The notes under the pieces: model-generated
Database searches by the model: none
Told to the model about the DNA's origin: nothing
What the model saw: the letters and a program-made list of their open reading frames with translations, nothing else
Shown: positions 34,800-45,591 of the stretch, in pieces
Numbering within the stretch: the first letter of the stretch is position 1
Layout: every line of letters starts with the position of its first letter
Translations under genes and position numbers: made by a program
Origin: Isoetes taiwanensis
Lineage: Eukaryota > Streptophyta > Lycopodiopsida > Isoetales > Isoetaceae
DNA length: 64,000 bases
Assembly (NCBI GenBank): GCA_021234155.1
Contig: JAJEKV010000490.1
Coordinates: forward strand, 1-64,000
Reading direction: 5' to 3'

Positions 34800-36215
34800 A
34801 AAGGAAATTGTTCTGCCTCAAGCATATGAACAACATAACCCATCCTTGGTCTTTTGGATGCATCAGGATCAACACATCGTAGCGCTATGAGCAATGCTCT
34901 TTTCAATTCCTTCAAAGAAGGTCTCTTCCAATCTAGGATCACATACATCTTCAGATCGTTTGTTTCCCACCATTGTCTTCAACCAATCAACTAGATTGAC
35001 CTAGATCATCATCAATTAAGAAACATATTGTTATAGTGAGATATGAAATTTTCTTAAAAGTTAATCTTACCTCTCCATTAGGCCTGCTATAGTCAACAGG
35101 ATCCCTGCCTGTGATAGTTTCCAACATGAGTACTCCAAAACTATATATATCACTTCGCTCATTTAAAAGCCCTGTATTTGCATATTCAGGAGCAACTTAT
35201 CTGCAGTGACAATGTTTAAGGATCACACTATGAAGATATTATAAGGGGTTAAATGAAATACGAGTTAGAATGTGTACCCAAATGTGCTGCCCATGACACG
35301 CGTTGTTATATGACTTTTCTCAGCTACTAGAAGCTTTGCCAAACCAAAATCTGAGACCTTTGGCATTCCATTGGAAATCTAGCAAAATATTACTTGCTTT
35401 TATATCTCGATGCACTACTTTTGGTTCCAGTGATTCATGTAAGTAAGAAAGCCTGTATAAAAGATAAAAAATAAGCATCAAATTCCTATATGTATGTCTG
35501 CTATATACGTGTAGAAGGAACAAGGAGCCAAGCAAGATCTTCATGCGCATCTTCCATGTTGGAGTGTTTGTTCTGGAGATGGGACCATGAAGCCATTGCT
35601 CTAGATTTCCATTATCCATGTACTCATAGACAAGCATCCTAAAGTGAACAAAGTTTAGCAAGCATTATGGTATAACCATTTAAAAACCAAGTTACATACA
35701 TAACAGGGTTATATGAAACAAAGTTAACAAGGTCTGGAAAAATGAAAGAGACCAACTCTTACCTGTAACTGCCTTCTACACGTAGCCAAGCATTCTGACC
35801 AAATTCTCATGTCTAACCCTTCCAATAGTCTCCACTTCCACTTTGAACTCATGCTCTGCTTGCCCTCTGCATGAATAAAATACTACAATGCTTCAGTTAT
35901 GGCGATCAGATTATAACATGCTGCGAGAAATTGAAATAACTTCAAGAGCATTACTTGTTATTAAGCAAATTCTTGATAGCCACGAAAGTACCATCTGGTA
36001 ACTTGCCTCTGTAAACAATTCCATATCCGCCTTCGCGATTACATTAGAATCAGCAAAGCCCTGAGTTGCAATACTGAGCTCTCTGAGGCTATAAGATTGG
36101 CCAAAGCCATATTGAGCAACTTCTATTCTAGCTGGAGAGCCAATGGAAAAAGAAATTTCATCAGGAGTTCCCATTCCAGACAACAGGGTCTTCTTCAAAC
36201 TGTCAAAACGCATAA
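34800..36215 (-). pseudogene. receptor-like Ser/Thr kinase (At1g01540-like group), interrupted
   Basis: The kinase domain is spread over six exons with good GT..AG borders (minus strand, plus coordinates): about 36215-35955 ([20 protein letters not shown], glycine loop, AIKNLLNNK); 35866-35763 ([28 protein letters not shown]); 35639-35530 (MLVYEYMDNGNLEQWLHG); 35452-35278 ([28 protein letters not shown] segment); 35200-35071 ([33 protein letters not shown]); 35000-34800 ([20 protein letters not shown], then [12 protein letters not shown]). HRD and DFG residues are present. Breaks: one base missing in the glycine loop, one missing before the end of exon 2, one extra G before SDFG, TAA in place of the Tyr codon of GYVAPEY, and a shift in the last exon. 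The membrane-anchor exon upstream is not clear. Either a recent pseudogene or a gene with consensus errors. Confidence 0.8.
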
Positions 36216-36551
36216 TGCTATCTTCAATTTCCTTCTTAAGGGCAGCAGGGCTTTTTTACTTGGTCCTTTTCTTTACTTGGTCCGCAACTGCAAAAGTTTG
36301 AACAGATCATTGGAACAGTTGAATCGCCATAATAGCTCGAGCACCCTGCAATTTTTATAGATTGGTGAAACAAGCAGAGAAACAAAATATTATGAACTTT
36401 AGATTAACCTTGATATACTGGCTCTAGCTTCCTCTAGCTCCAGATGCAATCCCCTGCACGATAAACAGAGGTCTCAGGGAAAATATAATGGAAAAGGGAT
36501 GACAAATATAAAAGGGGGAAGAACATCTCTGCCATAGACATCGTAGTTTTC
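36216..36551 (-). other. 5' region of the kinase locus, exon structure unclear
   Basis: A basic, Lys-rich stretch (SPAALKKEIEDSIMRFDSL) immediately precedes the kinase exon near 36190-36250 and would suit a juxtamembrane segment. Further upstream I could not trace a signal peptide or membrane helix in frame. Confidence 0.35.
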
Positions 36552-36782
36552 TTACAGACCTGTTTTTTGAAGTAAACATGAAAAGAAGATTCCGGCAGCT
36601 ACAACATTCTCAAAGCGAAAGGATTTGTCTGCCATACACCGCTCTCCATACCCGAACTTATGTTCCTCAAAAGGATTTTGTCCTCTAGTTATAACTAGTG
36701 CATGTACCTCAAAGCAATGCCAAGCAGAGCTCAAGAGCTATGCCACCGCCATAGCAAGAAAGAGAAACACGGCCGTCGCCAT
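36552..36782 (-). pseudogene. first exon of a secreted or membrane protein, interrupted by TAG
   Basis: From ATG at 36782 (minus) the frame reads MATAVFLFLAMAVA, a signal-peptide-like start. It then meets TAG and continues in the same frame as LLSSAWHCFEVHALVITRG, through FGYGERCMADKSFRF, to a hydrophobic ENVVAAGIFFSCLL. It ends at TAA 36552-36554, next to a GTCTGTAAG donor-like sequence. The last part weakly resembles the start of a ZIP-type metal transporter helix, but I cannot confirm this. It may be the missing 5' exon of the kinase locus or a separate gene fragment. Confidence 0.35.
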
Positions 36783-37089
36783 CCGGATCTGCCATAGCCG
36801 AGTTGCGAAAGGCACGGTAGAGAATTTTCAGAGTTTTCTAATTTCCCTGGCCGTACGATTCGAAATTAGAGAATCGGACGGCTCAAATTGATTTTGGGTG
36901 ACGTGGCAGGACACGTGGCATAGCTAGAATTGCAGCCTTTTGTGCAGGGGGGGTTAGGCAACCCTGCTAATTATCATACCATTATCAGCCACCGGACACT
37001 GCAAATGGTCGTACCGTTATCAGCCATACTCCATAGCCTGGCAAGGCTTTCAGCGAACCTACCTAATCCGGAAGTGATGTGGTGGCAGA
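36783..37089. other. divergent intergenic region
   Basis: About 300 bases between minus-strand and plus-strand genes. It contains GACGTGGCAGGACACGTGGC (36900-36919), with two ACGTGG cores of the G-box type recognised by plant bZIP/bHLH factors, and a direct repeat CC.TTATCAGCCA.... (about 36982 and 37015). A shared promoter is possible. Confidence 0.4.
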
Positions 37090-38604
37090 ATGATATATTT
37101 GTTCATCATGAAGAGTTGCAAAGAAGTGATCACAGACGTTTCCACCATTGCTTCTATCTTGCGGGACACCAATGTTACTCTGCAACAAGGTAAGTGGATT
37201 CATACCCACATTCTCACAAAAAGACTAGCAGATATTTTTTTGGGAAATCTTCTTGTACAGATGTATCATAGAGTTGGGTCTCTAAATGATGCTGAGCAAG
37301 TATTTCGTAATATGCCTTGGCACAATTTGTACTCTTGGAACATCATGCTTGCAGGGTATATAAGGCAAGGAAATCTCAAAGATGCTTTCCAATTTTTTGA
37401 AATAATGCCATGCAAAGATGTAATCTCTTGGACTGCTATGCTTACTGCGTATGTGCAGCATGATCATCTGAAGGAAGCATTTCAATTTTTCTGGAAAATG
37501 CCTCACCGCGATGTGGTGTCATGGAATGTGATGATTGCAGCATATACCCAGCATGGTCAGATCAGAGAAGCTCTTCAACTCTTTCAACAAATGCCCAAAC
37601 AGGATGTTGTCTCTTGGACAACTATTCTAGTTGCGTATGCACGGCAAGGATTTTTGAAAGATGCATTAGATTTATTTCAGCAAATGCCACAGAAGGATAT
37701 TGTGTCATGGAATATAATGGTTGCTTCATGTGCTCAACAAGAGCAGCTGGGAATGGCGGTGCAACTGTTTCGACAAATGCCATCTAGGAATATTGTGTCA
37801 TGGAATACAATGATTGCTGCTTATGCTGAACAGGGTCTACTAAAGGAGGCACTTGAACTCTTTTTACAGATGCCACAGCGTAATATTATATCTTGGACTA
37901 CAATGATTACTGGTTATGCTCAAATAGGATTGCTAAGGGAGGCCCTAAATTTCTTCTCGCAAATGCAACAAGAAGGAATTAAGGCTGACAGGGTTGCCTT
38001 TGTAAGCTTGCTGGATGCATGTGCCAAAAATGGAGCATTGTTTGAAGGTAAACAGGTGCATGGCTACATTGTGAATTTCAGGTTAGAGGACGATCTTGTT
38101 GTCAGAACTGCACTTATGAATATGTATGCAAAATGTGGAGGACTTTGTAATGCATGCATGTTGTTTGAAAAGATTTCTCAGCCAGATGGAATCACATGGA
38201 ATGCAATGCTTGCTGCATATGCGCAGCATGGCCATGGCAGATCTGTCATCCGGCTAAGTCGCCGTATGGGCGCTGAAGGTTTTGCACTCGATGAAAGTGC
38301 ATTTTGTTGCATACTCTCTGGATGTGGTCATGTTGGGATGGTTGATGAAGCTTCTCACTGCTTTGTTGCCATTGTAGATCATGAGATTACGCCAACGCTA
38401 GAGCATTATAACTGCCTTGTCGATCTTCTTCGCAGGTTGCAGTGGCTAGATGTTGCTGAGAACCTGATTCTGAACATGCCTTTCCTACCTGGAACCTCAT
38501 CATGGACGTCCTTGTTTGTCTCATGCAGACAAATACCTGATGTGCAAAAAATTGTGAATTATGTAGGTTTAAATATGGAAAAGTCAGTTTGGCACAAAAG
38601 TTGA
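37090..38604 (+). CDS. PLS-class pentatricopeptide repeat (PPR) protein, truncated E domain
   Basis: 504 codons, no introns, as usual for plant PPR genes. PPR proteins bind organellar RNA one base per repeat. Residues 50-80 hold the first recognisable repeat. Seven consecutive repeats follow, six of them 31 residues with the S-type pattern '(V/I)(V/I)SW(N/T)..(M/I)..YAQ.G...EAL.LF..MP.(R/K)(D/N)'. Then come P, L, S, P2, L2, S2 repeats and the start of an E1 motif (MPFLPGTSSWTSLFVSCR). There is no E2, E+ or DYW domain: after about residue 487 the frame runs into a flanking repeat (38549 onwards) and ends YVGLNMEKSVWHKS. So an editing-type C-terminus has been cut off. ATG at 37090 or 37108 (MKSCKEV) could start. 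Probable chloroplast or mitochondrial function by family; no clear transit peptide is visible. Confidence 0.85.
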   Translation: MIYLFIMKSCKEVITDVSTIASILRDTNVTLQQGKWIHTHILTKRLADIFLGNLLVQMYHRVGSLNDAEQVFRNMPWHNLYSWNIMLAGYIRQGNLKDAFQFFEIMPCKDVISWTAMLTAYVQHDHLKEAFQFFWKMPHRDVVSWNVMIAAYTQHGQIREALQLFQQMPKQDVVSWTTILVAYARQGFLKDALDLFQQMPQKDIVSWNIMVASCAQQEQLGMAVQLFRQMPSRNIVSWNTMIAAYAEQGLLKEALELFLQMPQRNIISWTTMITGYAQIGLLREALNFFSQMQQEGIKADRVAFVSLLDACAKNGALFEGKQVHGYIVNFRLEDDLVVRTALMNMYAKCGGLCNACMLFEKISQPDGITWNAMLAAYAQHGHGRSVIRLSRRMGAEGFALDESAFCCILSGCGHVGMVDEASHCFVAIVDHEITPTLEHYNCLVDLLRRLQWLDVAENLILNMPFLPGTSSWTSLFVSCRQIPDVQKIVNYVGLNMEKSVWHKS

Positions 38605-39150
38605 ACTCTTACCTCCTTTTGTTAATAATATGTCCAAAAGCATGTGGATGATTCTAGATTACCACAAAATAGACAACAAGACTAACCTCTACATAATTGA
38701 ACTTCACACATTTGAGTTTTGAGGTTTATATAATACAAAATAAATTGGTATTGATCTTAAAAGGTAGTATACATTGATTAGATACTTTCAATAGATTGGA
38801 AACCATCAAATTTCATTGGTGAAGCACAAAAGATTACAATTGGCATTTCAAATGCCCTTACACCAAAAGAGCTTTAGAAGCTCAAACTTGAAAGGTAAAA
38901 GTTTATTTATTTCTTAGTCACCTCACGACTTTAACAAGCATTGGCCCATACAAGACAAGGATTACAATTTGCATTTTCAAATGCCCTTACACCAAAAGAG
39001 CTTTAGAAGCTCAAGCTTGAAAAGTAAAAGTTTATTTACTTCGTAGTCACCTCACGACTTGGCGAAATCCAAGCATCCGCTATAACTATGAGTGAATCTT
39101 TGGAACCTGAGAATTCATTGGCTGTTATGGTGCATGATTCCCTTCTCTAC
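38549..39150 (+). repeat. flanking repeat D, copy 1
   Basis: Starting inside the PPR ORF at GTGCAAAAAATTGTGAATTA, this segment matches 42686-42703 plus 43258-43830, that is, the second copy without its MITE. It contains a tandem duplication of about 122 bp (38858-39055, TTCAAATGCCCTTACACCAA repeated). No gene apart from the PPR tail. Confidence 0.85.
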
Positions 39151-39937
39151 TGCCGATTAGCTATGTGTTTGAAGGAGGAAATCCCTTCTCTGATGCCGAT
39201 TATCTCTGTTTGAAGGAGCTCACATCTCTGGTAAACAGAGCAAAAAATCTGAGGAAAAATTTGTTTAAACTTCTTTGGGCATGGTTCAACTTTAGACATG
39301 TCACTTTTTTATGTTACTTTATAGTTTAATGGCTATCACATCTTCTTTTTTTCTTATTTATGTACTACTTTAGTTGATTAAAATATTAGAGGTTTATGAC
39401 ATTAGTAGCGCACAACTAATCCTACAAGTCTCTCGAAGCTGGCCCTTTTTAATCTGTAAAATTAATGCCACATATCATCTTCAAATGAGGCAGACGATTC
39501 CATGCATGATTATCTATATTATCCCACCGTGTTCTTTGCCTTGGAGCAATAGATGGTCTTCTAACTCTACATGAGCCAGCTAACATCAAAGCCGAAGAAG
39601 CACATAAGAACATATTGTTATTATCTTGCCAATCATCGCAATCGAACACATTGATGGGATCTTCAAGCTCATTGAGCTCAATAAGCTATAAAAAAAAACT
39701 TTTGAGGGCAAATCCGAGTGTTAGAGCTCGCAGGAACATTAGAATTATGCCTAGAATGAGTGGATCTATGATAGAATGCCCAAAAATGCAACCCTAAGCA
39801 AGAATCATGGCAATCAAAATATCCCACAAAGCCTATCTACCAGCAAGAACATGGAAAGAATATCCCGCATTTTGGAGGTCGATTCAAATTCGAACAAGAA
39901 TTATTCCACAAAAATCTACCCTACTGCAGAGGATCCA
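39151..39937. other. no feature recognised
   Basis: AT-rich spacer between repeat D and the PPR duplicate. Short frames only, no motif. Confidence 0.5.
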
Positions 39938-40850
39938 TGCAAGGATTTTTGAAAGATGCATTAGATTTATTTCAGCAAATGCCACAAAAGGATATTGTGT
40001 CATGGAATATAGTGGTTGCTTCATGTGCTCAACAAGAGCAGCTGGGAATGGCTGCGCAACTATTTCGACAAATGCCATCTAGGAATATTGTATCATGGAA
40101 TACAATGATTGCCGCTTATGCTGAACATGGTCTATTAAAGGAGGCACTTGAACTCTTTTTACAAATGCCATAGTTTAATATTATATCTTGGACTACAATG
40201 ATTACTGGTTATGCTCAACTAGGATTGTTAAGGGAGCCCCCCTAAAATTCTTCTCACACATGCAACAAGAAGGAATTAAGGCTGAGAGGGTTGCCTTTGT
40301 AAGCTTGCTAGATGCATGTGCCAAAAATGGAGCATTGTGTGAAGGTAAAAAAGTGCATGGCTACATTGTGAATTTCAGGTTAGAATCTTGTTGTCAGAAC
40401 CACACTTATGAATATGTATGCAAAATGTGGAGGACTTTGCAATGCACGCATGTTGTTTGAAAAGATTTCTCAGCCAGATGGAATCACATGGAATGCAATG
40501 CTTGATGCATACGCGCAGCATGGGCGCTGAAGGTTTTGCACTTGATGAAAGTGCATTTTGTTGCATACTCTTTGGATGTGGTTATGTTGGGATGGTTGAT
40601 GAAGCTTCTCACTGCTTTGTTGCCATTGTAGATCATGAGATTACACCAACACTAGAGCATCATAATTGGTTTGTTGATCTTCTTCGCAAGTTGCAGCGGC
40701 TCGATGTTGCTGAGAACCTGATTCTGAGCATGCCTTTCCCACCTGGAACCTCATCATGGACGTCCTTGTTTGTCTGGCCCTGTCGTATGTTCGTTTATGC
40801 ACAAATTTGTGAAGGGGTACTTGAAAGGAGTGAATATATTGTTGCTTGAT
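39938..40850 (+). pseudogene. partial duplicate of the PPR gene
   Basis: Homologous to 37646-38560 of the intact gene, starting in the middle of a repeat (QGFLKDALDLFQQMPQKDIV). It carries a nonsense codon (MP then TAG at about 40171), frameshifts near 40240 and 40385, and a deletion of about 30 bases near 40520, which removes the GHGRSVIRL segment. The end differs from the intact gene after TSSWTSLFV: it reads CRMFVYAQICEGVLERSEYI, probably the ancestral E-domain continuation. So this dead copy preserves sequence that the intact ORF has lost. Confidence 0.85.
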
Positions 40851-41270
40851 CTAGTAAGTTAACTCAATTGCAGTAGACAAACCAAACTCTGTTATTGACA
40901 AGGTGTGGTTAACTGCAGGTTATGGACATTTCAGACCAGGATCTAGTTGATGTTAGAATGTTCATGCTTGAAATTTTAAGATTAGAAGCAACAAAAGCTG
41001 GAACTGAGAGGAACATATGTATTGGGAAGTATATAGGTGCATGAGTTACCTCGTACTTTAAAATCACTGTATATCTTTCTTATGTACATAATTGTTACTG
41101 TAACCTCGATTTATTTGAATGAAAAATCATATTCAATTATATGTTCTTTGTCACAAACTAAGGCATCAAGTGTTCAAAAGAATTCAAATCTTCAAAAAAA
41201 ATCAAGACAAACTCATTTTCACAGCTGAAGCACAAAACTTCAGATGAGTTCTGAAAATTACAGAATGGTT
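40851..41270. other. no feature recognised
   Basis: About 420 AT-rich bases between the PPR duplicate and the transposase-like pseudogene. GACCAGGATCTAGTTGATG... (40934 onwards) is coding-like for a short distance but not identifiable. Confidence 0.4.
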
Positions 41271-42706
41271 TTACATTTCATCCTCATCAGAAAGAACTTC
41301 GGGTAAATTCTCTAAAATTTTCTCCTCATCTAAAGAATCCAACCTATATATAGTCCTGTTTTGACGTCTAGTTGGTGGCATGTGAAGTCTGATTGCACAG
41401 ATCTGTGTTGTGAATACTATGTCTAAGGCGTCTTTACTGCAAAGATCATAGCTGACAGTTGATCTTGCGCCCTTCTTGTAATACATACCTTCTATGACAC
41501 TATCATCGGCGAGGTACCATGTTCCATTGAGTTAGAAGTCTTTTTCCACTATCCATTTTGGTTTTGTGCACATCAGAATCCAAAATTCAGCACTCTCATC
41601 ATTCCCTTTCGGAGCAACGACAGCAAAATTATCACCAACTCTAAGTGCCTCTGCTAACATCATGGGATTGGAGGAGAACACGGACCTGCTGGATTTACGG
41701 TCCTCAATGTCAGCATGCACATTGGAGGATGGTACAATAACTTGAAGTTTCCAATCATCAACATAGTGCTTGTTCACACAACTGTCCCACATGTCATTCA
41801 AGCAATAGCTGGAGAAGCATGAAAGTTCCCTCGTGTGCAACTGCAATGGAGATTCAGGATTGAATGCATGTACACAATGGATCTGCCTAGTGTCCAAAAT
41901 CCTTTCTGCACCCTATGCTTTCTTTCTATCTATATATCCTCCACCTTGACTTCCCAAAAGAACCTTTTTATATTTTTCCTCTTGCTGGTTTTGTGTTCAT
42001 CCACTCGGATGTTCCACAAGTAAACATCTCTTCAACAACTTCTACCACTTCATCTGCTGTATTTTAATTGCAGTTGTCTTAACCATCTCTTCAACTCAGC
42101 AGCCTTGCCATCGTGTTCACCTTTCCCGTGGTTAGAACCAAAAAAATTCCACATCATATAGACTTCAGTGTCGTTTATGTACCTAGCCACAAAGTAAAAT
42201 GGTCCAGAAGCCTTGAATTGAGATGCTGCACCATCTGAAAACACATAATGTCTCTTTGGCACCCTTCCTTTCTGCTCCAGATATTTGTGGTACTTCATGA
42301 ACAAAGTATCGTGTTCCCTATCATCTGATACATAGTAATGTGTTTCCTTCATAATCTCATCTGCCACTGAGTCGTACTGATATATTATTTGAACCAAAAT
42401 GGTAATCTGGTTATTGACCCAGCGCATCGACTGCACCTCCTCTTGTTCCTTGAATGTATAGTTCTCTGCAAAATCCACTACAAAAAAACATGCATTTGCT
42501 GGGAGATTCTCCAGAAGCTCCTTAAATTGTTTTGCCTGCCATTGGTACCTAAAATTATGTAGTGGAAAGATTTTTAGACACTCTTTCAATTTATCTAGAA
42601 GCTCCTTGGGTTCTGTCTCATTGTATTGATGAGTCAATCTCCTACCAGAACTCAAGACATTGTCTTTTTCATAGTTAATGTTGTGCAAAAAATTGTGAAT
42701 TATCAT
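41271..42706 (-). pseudogene. DDE-transposase-like protein of a eukaryotic DNA transposon
   Basis: Three consecutive minus-strand segments. 42706-42050 (218 codons) has FVVDFAENYTFKEQEEVQSM, RHYVFSDGAASQFKASGPFY, YMMWNFFGSNHGKGEHDGKA and ELKRWLRQLQ. The motifs D-F-A-E-N-Y, SDGAASQFK and HGKG.HDG..A..KR are typical of a transposase-like family scattered in eukaryotic genomes, where Asp residues of the first two motifs are probable catalytic acids. 41897-41532 has HCVHAFNPESPLQLHTRELS and EFWILMCTKPKWIVEKDF. 41486-41271 continues with YYKKGARSTVSYDL and ends DEDEM. A broken stretch joins the first two (about 42050-41900), and a stop separates the last two. The 5' end is cut at the MITE. I cannot name the superfamily with certainty. 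Confidence 0.65.
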
Positions 42707-42708
42707 TA

Positions 42709-43248
42709 GGGATTTTTTGAGATCATAAAAGGGCCTTCTAAGAACTATTGACTAAGCTATATGAACTACCAATCAGAAAACAGAACTGGTAATCCAGTCA
42801 GCAAAACAGTTATACCTAACTCACTGGATCACATTTTCTAGCATAAGTGTTGATAGAAAAGTCCAAATGAGCTCTTGTTTGGTGCAATAAATAGATCTCA
42901 TTGAGATCTTTCCAACCTTGGGTGGTTTGCATATCTTTTAGCCCCGTAGGATAGTAAAAAATGGTAAAAACCACATTTTTTGGAGTTTTGACAATCATAA
43001 GTGGTTAAAATATGTGTAAAGCACTTAAGATTGGAAAGAGCTCAATGATATCTATCTATTGCACTAAACGAAATCTCATTTGGACTTTTCTATCAATAGT
43101 TATGCTAGAAAATGTGATCCAGTGAGTTAGTTATAACAGTTTTGCTGACTGGACCCGTCAGGCTCTGATTTCTGATTGGTAGTTTATTTATCTTCATTTG
43201 GCTTAGTTGGCATGTTTTGAAGGCCCTTTTTTAATCTCAAAAAAATCC
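42709..43248. mobile_element. MITE with long inverted repeats and TA flanks (Stowaway-like)
   Basis: The left end GGGATTTTTTGAGAT.A and right end T.ATCTCAAAAAAATCC are inverted repeats, flanked by TA on both sides. Homology between the arms extends about 200 bases inward (for example GTCCAAATGAG/CTCATTTGGAC and CTAGCATAA/TTATGCTAG). 38549-38600 represents the same locus without the element, so the insertion came after the duplication of repeat D. Extra bases at the junctions keep the target duplication call tentative. Confidence 0.75.
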
Positions 43249-43250
43249 TA

Positions 43251-43998
43251 ATTGATTGGTTTAAATATGGAAAAGTCAGTTTGGCGCAAAAGTTGAACTC
43301 TTACCTCCTTTATTAATAATATGTCCAAAAGCATGTGGATGATACTAGATTACCACAAATAGATAAAAAGTTTAACTTCTATATAATTGAACTTCATAAA
43401 TTTGAGTTTTGAGGTTTATATAATACAAAATATATTATTGATCTTAAAAGGTAGTATACATTGATTAGATACTTTCAATAGATTGGAAACCATCAGATTT
43501 CATTGGTGAAGTACAAACGGTTACAATTTACATTTTCAAATGCCCTTACACCAAAAGAGCTTTAAAAGCTCAAACTTGAAATGTAAAAATTTATTTCCTT
43601 CTTAGTCACCTCACGACTTTAACAAGCATTGGCCCATACAAGACATGGAAGAATAAGCACAAAAGATTACAATTTGCATTTTCAAATGCCTTTACACCAA
43701 AAGAGCTTTAGAAGCTCAACTTGAAAAGTAAAGTTTATGTACTTCTTAGTCACCTCACGACACTGCAAAATTCAAGCCTCTACGTGAGTGAATTTTTGGA
43801 ATCCAAGAATTCATTGGCTGTTGTAGTGCATGATAAGGAAAATCCTAAAACATTAGACATAAAGAATAGAAAGGCACATATTTAATGGACAGATCAGGGT
43901 ATTTGAGATGAAATTAGTTACTAATAGCAGCTTGAATCTTTCCAATACGCAATGGAGAGAAATTCTTGTGAAATTACAGCACAATTATTTGTGGATTA
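43251..43998 (+). repeat. flanking repeat D, copy 2, and spacer
   Basis: 43258-43830 matches 38560-39150 (GGTTTAAATATGGAAAAGTC onwards), including the internal tandem TTCAAATGCC.TTACACCAAA units. 43831-43998 is unassigned spacer before the first exon of the HAD-like gene. Confidence 0.75.
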
Positions 43999-45508
43999 GT
44001 GGAATTGAGGCAGCTTAGGAATAAATGGGATAAACTCCATTCAAGGATGAGAAAGAAGCTTGTGATCACACGGATTCAGAGCCTTCAAGTTGACAGTGGT
44101 ATGAAAGAATGGAATAGGTCAAGTATGGTGCGACATCAGACACATTCCATGTCTATCACACCATTTGAGGTAAACATTATCATCTCTAACCTCGTTTGCA
44201 GACTCTATTGATATTGGATTTGTTTTACAGACACTCTAGAACCTGCTGCAGCCCTAGTCGTGCCCACATTATGTCTGAGACATGGCTTTTGGCTTTTGGT
44301 GTTCGAGTGATACCACAAGAACCAATAGATACAAGTAAGTACCTTAACTAATGTTTACTGATGTTGTCACAGGTCTACTGACTTAGTGTTTGCAGAATTG
44401 CAGAAATTTGAGACCAAGGATATCCAGCAGTTATCCACGCCTCGATCAGTTATGAGACTGCAAGATACCTCCCGGGTGCATCTAGAATTCACCCCATTTG
44501 ATACTTCAAAGTCAATCCCAGCTGCTGACAGAATCCAAAACGAAATTTGGATAGTGAACTGAATGCAGTCGTGTCAAGTAAGTACCAATGCCACATACAT
44601 GATTTATTTCTTTGTATTTTCCTTTGGTCTTCCTCATTTCAATTATGTTACAGAGATAAATGCTACTGCAACTGCAAGACATCACGAAGAGATTCCCAAT
44701 GCATCTGTTTTAGGAGGGAAAATTAATTCCCTTGAGACTCATTCTGCATGGGATCCTTCACCAAACAAAAGTTTTGCTGCTGAACATGAGTCACAGGCGG
44801 ATGCAGGTGATGAAGTTGACAAAGAAACCCCGGATCCTGAACAAGATGCAGCCTGCTCATCAAGTCCAATACAACCTCAACCAAGAAAAACCAAGAGGTT
44901 AACTGAAATTCTCCTTGTTCTGGATTTTAATGGGGTTTTGGGCAAGTTTTATGACTTGAAAGAGAGAATCCCTGCATCGGCCGAGCCAGAGGTGACCCTC
45001 CAAAATTTGAACCTTCAAAAGGCAGCAATTTCTAGGCCTAGATTACAGGAGTTATTAGAATGGTGTTTTTCAAAATTTGAGATTGTATTGTGGTCCAGCA
45101 TGGCTATGAGTAATGTTGACTTGTTGGTGAGAAAGTTGCTGCAGGAATATAAGGGCAGATTTCTTTTTATTTGGAATCAGGATGACTGCACCAACACAAA
45201 ATTAAAAGTGGTTAATAAGCCAATTTTCCAGTGTACCAGAAATACTGGAAATACCAAGTGAAAAACACAGATGACAGCAGATATAAGGGTTTTGCCAACC
45301 AGCCAAACACCATGATATGTCCAAATAGTTTTGCTCCGGACAGGTTGGATTCCAATTTCCTTTTGGAGCAACTCAAACTATGGCTGGAAGGACTTCTGGC
45401 TGCAGAAAGTGTGCTGCTTATGTGAAGGAAAATCAAATGTGGAACATGTGGGATTCTGAAGAATCGCGCAACTGCATGAAAATACTCGACAAGTATTTTC
45501 ATAAATGA
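43999..45508 (+). CDS. FCP1/HAD-like phosphatase gene (plant NLI-interacting-factor type), probably interrupted
   Basis: The phosphatase-like domain is at 44900-45508: LTEILLVLDFNGVLGKFYDL (motif I, DxN in place of the usual DxDx), RPRLQELLEWCFSKFEIVLW then SSMAMSN (motif II region), and FLFIWNQDDCTNTKLKVVNK. After a frameshift near 45235 come DDSRYKGFANQPNTMICPNS (the 'DDS..K' motif) and YVKENQMWNMWDSEESRNCM, ending at TGA 45506-45508. Plausible introns: 44577-44652 (GTAAGTACC..TTACAG) and 44332-44394 (GTAAGTACC..TTTGCAG), with earlier exons about 44000-44330. The N-terminal part (SETWLLAFGVRVIPQEP and later) is unfamiliar and acidic. Other plant members also read LDLNG in motif I, so activity is uncertain. 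Two frameshifts (about 45235 and 45410) suggest a pseudogene or sequence errors. Confidence 0.6.
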
Positions 45509-45591
45509 ATCTTGTCAAACTCTTTGAAAGTCAATATAAGTAAAAAAATTTCTATGATATGTGTTGTACTTTTTCAATTTAAAATATTTGA

